Origin: Hemerocallis citrina
Taxonomy: Eukaryota > Streptophyta > Magnoliopsida > Asparagales > Asphodelaceae
Reading direction: 5' to 3'
Assembly: GCA_017893485.1 (NCBI GenBank)
Contig: CM030361.1
Coordinates: forward strand, 309,481,724-309,545,723
Length of the DNA stretch: 64,000 nt
The notes beneath the pieces are model-generated. The model made no database searches and was not told where the DNA came from. It saw only the letters and a list, made by a program, of their open reading frames with translations. Within the stretch, counting starts at the first letter, position 1, and every line of letters starts with the position of its first letter. Position numbers and translations under genes: made by a program. Positions 57,401 through 64,000 of the stretch are shown here, in pieces.

Positions 57401-58235
57401 AGAATTTTTATTTTCACCCAATTTGTGGGCTATGGTACACTAATTTCGATCACTTTCATGTGATTTCGTATTTTACTGTTTTGGCCTCATTTTGTGGGTT
57501 ATAGTCCACAGTTTCGGACCGTTTTCGTGAAATTTTGTATTTGACTGTTTGGGTTTTATTTGTGAGCTATAGTCCTTAGTTTTCGGACACTTTCGTGAGA
57601 ATTTTTATTTCCCACCTTTTTTGGGCTATAGTACATTTTTTCGATCACTTTCATGACATTTTGTATGTGACTGTTTTGGCCTCATTTTGTAGGTTAAAGT
57701 ATACATGTCACGCTCCGCTTTCCAAAAAAGAATACAGAATACGGATACGCGACAAAAGTCCAGTGAATGATTTTCATCATCCATAAGCTGTTCAAGAATT
57801 TTTACAACATTCACAAGATAATCAGAGTCGGAAGGCAGAAAGTCAACCACATGCACATATAAACCAAATACCAACAAGAATACTTAAAATAAAATATATT
57901 AATTTCAAATAGTCATGATCTGAAAAATACATAAATAATCCTGGGTCACATTGCCCAAATACAAGAATAAATCCAAGTACATAAATACATTTATTGTTCA
58001 AGCAAACTACAAGAAATAATAATAACAAGATCTAACACTAATACTTCATGTCACCGATACCATTAGGAACCTGTTCTCCAAAATCTGCAATCGATAATTG
58101 CAGGAGAAGAAAAAAGAAAACATGTACCCGTCAATTGTAAGTTACAGGCCACTTATAATGTGAGATACAAGTACATGGGGAAACTAAACAAATTTAATTA
58201 ATAGCAGAAACAGACCTAGCATGGTATACTAACAT

Positions 58236-58640
58236 GTGTCAAGTGTCAAGTGTCAAGTGTCAGATAGTATGCAAACAGATATACAGATAGTGTCAAGTAA
58301 TGGTGTCACATGGTAGTGTCAGACAGATAACCGGTAATCAGATAATCAGATACAGATAACAGATAACAGATACAGATATTAGATACAAATACAGATATCA
58401 TGTTCTTATAAGTCTTGTGTGATTACTATCTAGGTAGCACCTCATGCGCCCCAAAAACATAACACATGGTTGCTACAACAAAACAGTTACGTTTGTAGAT
58501 TTCGTAGGGGATCATATAGGGCCGTGTACTCAGGGTTCAGACAGATAACAGATAACAGACGATCATGTAACATGATCTCATACAGATAACAGACGATCAT
58601 GTAAGATGATCTCATACAGATAACAGATAATCAGATGGGA
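58236..58640. repeat. Short tandem repeats in the solo LTR
   Basis: AAGTGTC is repeated four times from 58238. CAGATA/ACAGAT units dominate 58320-58390. A 35-bp unit with the palindrome GATCATGTAACATGATC occurs twice from 58551. Confidence 0.8.
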
Positions 58641-61099
58641 AACACGGGCCCCCTTCTAAGTACACATTTTTATGCTTTCCCATTACTAGATCTTTCACTT
58701 AAACCCCGGCTTGGTTACTTTTATTGTGGTCATCAAATAGACATGAAGGTATACAAAATAGTGTCAAACTAACATGGTATAATCAGTATTAGATTCAGGA
58801 AAACAAATAAACATACATAGATGATATACGGTCACATAACGAGCAAAATAGTGTATGTTCATACTCAGGACAGCATGACACTACAGTACTAAAACAGTGA
58901 TTCCCGCTACTACAAATATCCAAATCTGGATCCGTCGAAGGATCTGGAAAATAAACTTCCACGCGAATCCAGCGAATATAAATAAGTCACATAGTAGTTC
59001 ACAACATCATAACTCAAAACAGGTTTGAAAACAGAAAACATGTTCAGTCAGAAATCAGGAAAACGAATTCTCAGTCAGGAAAACAATATCAAAACTCATC
59101 AAATAATTCCACGAAAATCTGGGGTTTTCCCCTATATGTCGAGAATCAAAATATAAAGTTTCATAATATTCCAGTAAAAATAGACCAGTCATCAAAAATA
59201 CGAAAACATCAAGAAAATATAGTTTAGCAAATCTGGAAATCCCAACACTGCTGTATGAAAACTAAGACATCTCGCAACTAGTGAAACGAAATCCAATTCC
59301 GCCAAAGGGATATGAAAATAGATAGATTATAATAACTTTAACATTTCACAAATATTTTTCATACAGTAAAAGGAATCATAGTGAAAATAGGGTTCTTTAC
59401 AAAACAGCGAGCAAAGTACAGCACGTATGGATTTTATAAACGAGCATGAAACATCATATAAAACTTATCAATAAAATTCACTAAAATTCTGGGTAATCCC
59501 TAACTTAATAAAGAAACACTGACCAAAGTTTCAAATCAAAATAATATGTATAGCATGGTTCTTGAAAATAGTTTGTTATCAAAGTTACCGAAAACAGAAT
59601 CCGGAAAAGATCGACACCTCTGTACTAAAACAGCCATAACTCAGTCATACGAAACTAAAATCAAGTAAGGTCAGAGGGGTTTGAAAATAAACGAAATTAT
59701 CTGAAACTCATATTTCATACCGAAATCAAGATACTAACTGCAACACAGTCGAAAACAGCAAACAAAACAGAACAATGCCAAAAATACAGATTTTTCTCCT
59801 TAAAACAAAATCATTGTAGATTCAAGAAAATTAATCCAAACACATCCAAACTTGAAATAAAGTCTACCAAGTGTCTACTTAACATGTCCACACCAAAAAT
59901 ATCATATGGGTCTCAATCAAAACACAAATTTGCACACAAGTCTCACATACATGTTCCAAAAATCAAGAATTGGGCACCTCCTAGGTTAATCATGTCCATA
60001 TGGTGTCGTGAGTCATCTATGGCCAATTTATCACAATAGTGATAAAACCCATCAAGGAAAACACAAACAAGAGTCGTCTCTAGACCCAACTACACTATAG
60101 GTGAACTTTTTGACTTGTATCAAATCAAACAAATGAATTAGAGTACAAGTTACTTGCCTTAAATCGGGATAAAGAACGATGAACTCAAAAGTAGGAGCAA
60201 ACCCTACGAACGAAAATCCACGAACTCTCGAACGATCCACACGCGCACTCAAGCACGCACAATAAAAACCCAAGAGTAAGAGAGCGCGAGACGACGGATG
60301 GAGAAAAACGGGAGAGATGAAGTACGAAGATAGGGTGCAATGGTTTGGGGAAATAAAATATATGCAGCATGGTTTGGATATGTAAGGGTGTATGTATACT
60401 AGGTTAGAAGAAGGATGGGTGCAATCCTTTGGTGGCGGCTACAGGTGGAAAAAGAAAAAAAATGAAGTGGGTCGGGTGCTTCTAGGTGTAATCCGGGTGT
60501 GTAGAGGAAGGATGCAGCTCACGGTTTGCTAAGGTAAGGATTTGGAAGGTTTTAAATTAGGAAGGTAGGATTAGTAGTAGGTAGCTAAGTAAGGAATTAA
60601 CCTGGTGAAATAATTGGTATAGGATTAAATATATAGGTGTAGGATTAATTGTGGGTTTAGTGAAATGGTTAAACAAAACAGGTTATTAGAAGTATATAAA
60701 TGTGTATATGATAGGGTAATAGGTAAGATTCAAAGTAATAGGTGAAGTTTAGTTAGGGTATATGAATATTTATAATAGAATGGGAAAATGTGTTTGTAGA
60801 TGGGTATTGGGTATAAGTGTGAGTTGGGTACGAAGATCCAAAATGAGATAGGGTACAAATGAATGCATTAAAATAACAAAATAGAGATAAAAATAAATTT
60901 AACAGTGAGAGCAAAAAATAATGGCACGATAAAAAAGAGACGAATCAAAAGACGGACAACGAAACAAGAACTCAAATAAAAGAAGACAAATAATAAAATG
61001 AAAAATATATTGAAACAAAAATCCAATAATACATTTGACAAAAGAATTTGAAAACCGAAAAAAAATAATTTGTGAAAATTTTAAATACAAAAAAAATAC

Positions 61100-61100
<1 letters not shown>

Positions 61101-61170
<70 letters not shown>
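61101..61170. repeat. (AT)n microsatellite in the solo LTR
   Basis: About 35 uninterrupted AT units lie 20 bp inside the solo LTR end. The Tyr-Ile frames on both strands are artefacts of this run. Confidence 0.97.
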
Positions 61171-61172
<2 letters not shown>

Positions 61173-61195
61173 CGGGAAACAGGGGTTACAATACA

Positions 61196-63640
61196 GTTTC
61201 CAACAGTTTTCGTGAAATTTTGTATTTGACTGTTTTAGCGTCAGTTGTGGGCTATTGTCCATAGTTTTCGGGCACTTTCGTGAGATTTTTCCCCCCTCAT
61301 TTTGTGAGCAAATAGTTCACTCTTTTCGATCACATTCATGAGATTTTGTACTTTACTGTTTTGGCCTCATTTTGAAGGTTATAGTCCACAGTTTCCGACC
61401 GTTTTTGAGAAATTTTGTATTTGACTATTTTAGCCTCATTTGTGGGCCATAGTCTACAGTTTTCGGTCACTTTCGTGAGATTGTTAATTTTTCCTCTTTT
61501 TGTCGGCTAGTATACTGTTTTTATCATTTCACGAGATTTCGTATTTTACTATTTTGGTCTCATTTTGAGGGTTATAATCCACAGTTTCCAACCGTTTTCG
61601 TGAAATTTTGTATTTAACTGTTTTAGCCTCACTTGTGGGCTATAACCCATAGATTTCGAACACTTTCGTGAGGTTTTGTATTTCCCTCATTTTGTGGGCT
61701 AGTACACTGTATTCGAACACTTTAATGAGATTTCGTATTTTATTGTTTTGGCCTCGTTTTGTGGGCTATAGTCCACATTTTCGACCGTTTTCGTGAAATT
61801 TTGTATTTGACTGTTTTAGCCTTAGTTGTAGGCTATAGTCCACAGTTTCCGGCCGTTTTCGTGAAATAAAGTATTTGACTATTTTAGCCTCATTTGTGGG
61901 CTATTGTCCACAGTTTTCGGCTACTTTCGTGAGAATTTTTATTTCGCACATTTTGTGGGCTATAGTACAACTGTTTTCGATCACTTTCATGAGATTTCGT
62001 ATTTTACTGTTTTAGCCTCATTTTGTGGGTTGTAGTCTATAGTTTCTGACCATTTTCAGGAAATTTTGAATTTGATTGCTTTAGTCTCATTTGTGGGCTA
62101 TAGTCCACAGTTTTCGGGTACTTTCGTGAGGATTTTTATTTCCCACATTTTGTGGGCTATAGTACACTTTTTTCGATCACTTTCATGAGATTTCGTATTT
62201 TACTGTTTTGGTCTTATTTTTTGGGTTTAGTCCACAGTTTCCGACTGTTTTTGTAATATTTTGAATTTAACTGTTTTAGCCACATTTGTGGGCTATAGTC
62301 CACAGTTTTCGGGCACTTTCGTGAGATTTTTTTATTTTCCTCATTTTATGGGCTATAGTTCACTTTTTTTGATCACTTTGATTTCGCATTTTATTGTTTC
62401 AGCCTCGTTTTGTGGGTTACAGTTTCCACCGTTTTCGTAAAATTTTGTATTTGACTGTTTTAGCCTCAGCTTTGGGCAATTGTCCACAGTTTCCGGCCAC
62501 TTTCGTGAAATATTGTATTTGACTGTTTTAGCCTCATTAGTGGGCTATAGTACTCTGTTTTCGATCACTTTCATGCGATTTCATATTTTACTATTTTGGT
62601 CTCATTTTGTCGGTTACAGTCCACAGTTTCCGAAGGTTTTCGTTATATTTTGTATTTGACTGTTTTAGCCTCATTTGTGGGCTAGAATCCACAGTTTTTG
62701 GGCACTTTCGTGAGATTTTTAATTTCCCTCATTTTCTGGGCTATTGTTCACACTTTTGGATCAGTTTCATGAGATTTCGTATTTTATTGTTTTGGCCTCA
62801 TGTTGTGGGTTATAGTCCACAGTTTCCGATTGTTTTCGTGAAATTTTGTATTTGACTATTTTAGCCACATTTGTGGGATATTGTCCACAGTTTTCGGCCA
62901 CTTTCGCGAGGTTTTTAATTTCCCCTCTTTTTGTGGGCTATAGTACACTGTTTTTATCACTTTCATGAGATTTCGTATTTTACTGTTTTGGCCTCATTTT
63001 GGGGGTTATAGTCCACAGTTTCCAGCCGTTTTCGTGAAATATTTTATTTCAATGTTGTAGCCTCATTTGTGGACTATAGCCCCCAATTTTTTGCCACTTT
63101 CAAGAGAATTTTTATTTCCCTCATTTTGTGGGATATAGTACACTGTTTTCGACCACTTTCATGAGATTTCGTATTTTACTGTTTTGACCTCATTTTGTGG
63201 GCTATAGTCCACAGTTTTCGACAGTTTTCGTGAAATTTGTATTTGACTATTTTAGTCTCATTTGTGGGCAATAGTCCACAATTCGAGCACTTTCGTGAGA
63301 TTTTTTAATTCCCTCATTTTGTGGGCAGTTCACTGTTTTCGATCACTTTAATGAGATTTCGTATTTTATTGTTTTCGCCTCATTTTGTGGGTAAATAGTT
63401 CACTGTTTCTGACCGTTTTCGTGAAATTTTGTATTTGACTGTTTGAGCCTCATTTTGTGGGCTATAACCCACAATTTTCGGACACTTTCGGGAGATTCTT
63501 TATTTCCCTCATTTTGTGGGCTAGTACACGATTTTCGATCACTTTCATGAGATTTCGTATTTTATTGGTTTGGCCTCGTTTTGTGGGTTATAATGCACAA
63601 TTTCCGACCGTTTTCGTGAAATTCTATTTAACTCGGTTGT
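61196..63640. repeat. Satellite array, right block (about 195-bp trimer)
   Basis: Three monomer types alternate: about 58 bp (ACACTTTCGTGAGATTTTT, TTTCCCTCA), about 69 bp (GATCACTTTCATGAGATTTC) and about 69 bp (GACCGTTTTCGTGAAATTTT). Equivalent points such as CACAGTTTTCGGG at 62106 and 62301 are 195 bp apart. The array stops near 63640. Confidence 0.88.
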
Positions 63641-64000
63641 TTGTTTTATTAAAACATTTCGATGTTCAAAAATCCTTATCTTTATTTTGCTTGCACCAAA
63701 AGCCATGTAAAACTCCAGAATGTATATTCTAACTTAAATTAACATCCCAGTATTTTAAAAATAATCTTTCAATAATTTAATATACATTTCCCATACAATA
63801 ATTTAAATTCCATACTACTTTTTCCATAATTCAATTTGACATTCCTCAACACAACTTGGTATTCAAAATTCACATTATAAATATAATTCCCTGTTTTTCC
63901 CTCTTTCATAAACCCAAATGCATAGGACAATTTTATTCATTTGAACCAATATCACGATAGTCCATTTAGCACATAAAACAATAATTTCATCTACTAGCAT
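63641..64000. other. AT-rich DNA beyond the satellite, no feature seen
   Basis: The satellite pattern ends with a fragment of its last monomer. The following sequence has no repeat, open frame or signal I can support. Confidence 0.5.

Larger units (their letters stand above)
52976..57700. repeat. Satellite array, left block
   Basis: AT-rich monomers of about 60-70 bp share the core GGCTATAGTCCAC...TTTTGAGAAA...TTTCACTGATTTGG. From 52976 to about 56280 alternating variants make an approximate dimer of 125-135 bp. From about 56300 the monomers change to CACTTTCATGAGATTTCG / CCGTTTTCGTGAAATTTTG types in a trimer of about 195 bp. Open frames in it are chance. It continues at 61196 after a solo LTR. 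Confidence 0.88.
57706..61190 (-). mobile_element. Solo LTR of a Ty3/gypsy-type element in the satellite
   Basis: The unit runs TGTCACGC... to ...GGGGTTACA, that is TGTAACCCCTG...GCGTGACA on the minus strand, the usual form of long gypsy LTRs. A 5-bp duplication, ATACA, flanks it at 57701-57705 and 61191-61195. There is no PBS, gag or pol, so it is a solo LTR of 3485 bp left by recombination between two LTRs. It holds CAGATAACAG-type short tandem repeats (58236-58640), and on the minus strand a CT-rich leader-like segment near 60170-60360. Confidence 0.88.

Noticed and set aside
60972..61262. Tyr-Ile repeat proteins on both strands
   Set aside because: They are translations of the (AT)n microsatellite.
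56300..63640. CRISPR-like array
   Set aside because: The repeats are contiguous variable monomers without constant repeats and unique spacers, in a eukaryotic satellite.
1..64000. tRNA or rRNA genes
   Set aside because: I saw no cloverleaf with A/B boxes and no rRNA-like blocks; the tRNA-like strings are only 12-bp primer-binding sites.

Overview
This is plant nuclear DNA, most likely from a eudicot; nothing in the window fixes the species. Evidence is the class of repeats present (Tekay-type and Tat-type Ty3/gypsy, Ty1/copia, CACTA, hAT, Mutator-like, LINE, MITEs, a satellite), LTR elements whose primer-binding sites match initiator tRNA-Met, and one ordinary host gene, a plant-type splicing factor 1 (SF1/BBP) with a C-terminal RRM. 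Apart from that gene almost everything recognisable is transposable-element DNA, much of it nested.

Layout. 1-13370: a chromodomain-type Ty3/gypsy element (Tekay/Del-like). Only the last 27 bp of its 5' LTR are inside the window. It has gag and pol frames separated by what looks like a 98-bp intron, and a 2.9-kb 3' LTR. A young, apparently intact Ty1/copia element (4756-10249; LTRs read as identical; 5-bp target duplication TGTAT) sits a few bases after the pol stop codon. 13371 to about 18900: the 3' part of an older Tat-lineage element with a decayed antisense extra ORF (Transposase_28 domain plus coiled coils), a tandem-repeat 3' region, a polypurine tract and the 3' LTR. 20303-25633: a CACTA element (3-bp duplication CAC) with exon-like fragments on the minus strand.

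26205-28721: a 5'-truncated LINE on the minus strand with a 15-bp target duplication, inserted about 70 bp upstream of the SF1 TATA box. 28847-30979: the SF1 coding sequence in a single exon, followed by a 3'-UTR intron. 31241-36768 is AT-rich non-coding DNA with several MITE-like inverted-repeat elements.

36769-50166: a decayed Ty1/copia element whose left end is chimeric (a reverse-complemented LTR joined to a forward LTR fragment), yet the unit is flanked by the possible duplication ATATA. Its integrase region is split by an 8.0-kb foldback element (38931-46979; 9-bp duplication GAYCGGAAG). The two arms of about 3.6 kb are inverted copies of a plant mobile domain (PMD) gene unit. A 794-bp hAT-like element with an 8-bp duplication lies inside the right arm. 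This Mutator-like foldback resembles a natural hairpin-RNA locus and is the most interesting object here.

52976-63640: a satellite of about 58-70-bp monomers. It is organised as approximate dimers on the left and as trimers of about 195 bp on the right. It is interrupted by a co-amplified MITE and by a 3.5-kb solo LTR (57706-61190; duplication ATACA). The elements do not form a pathway; they record successive insertions around one housekeeping gene. All calls come from reading the sequence, without database searches.
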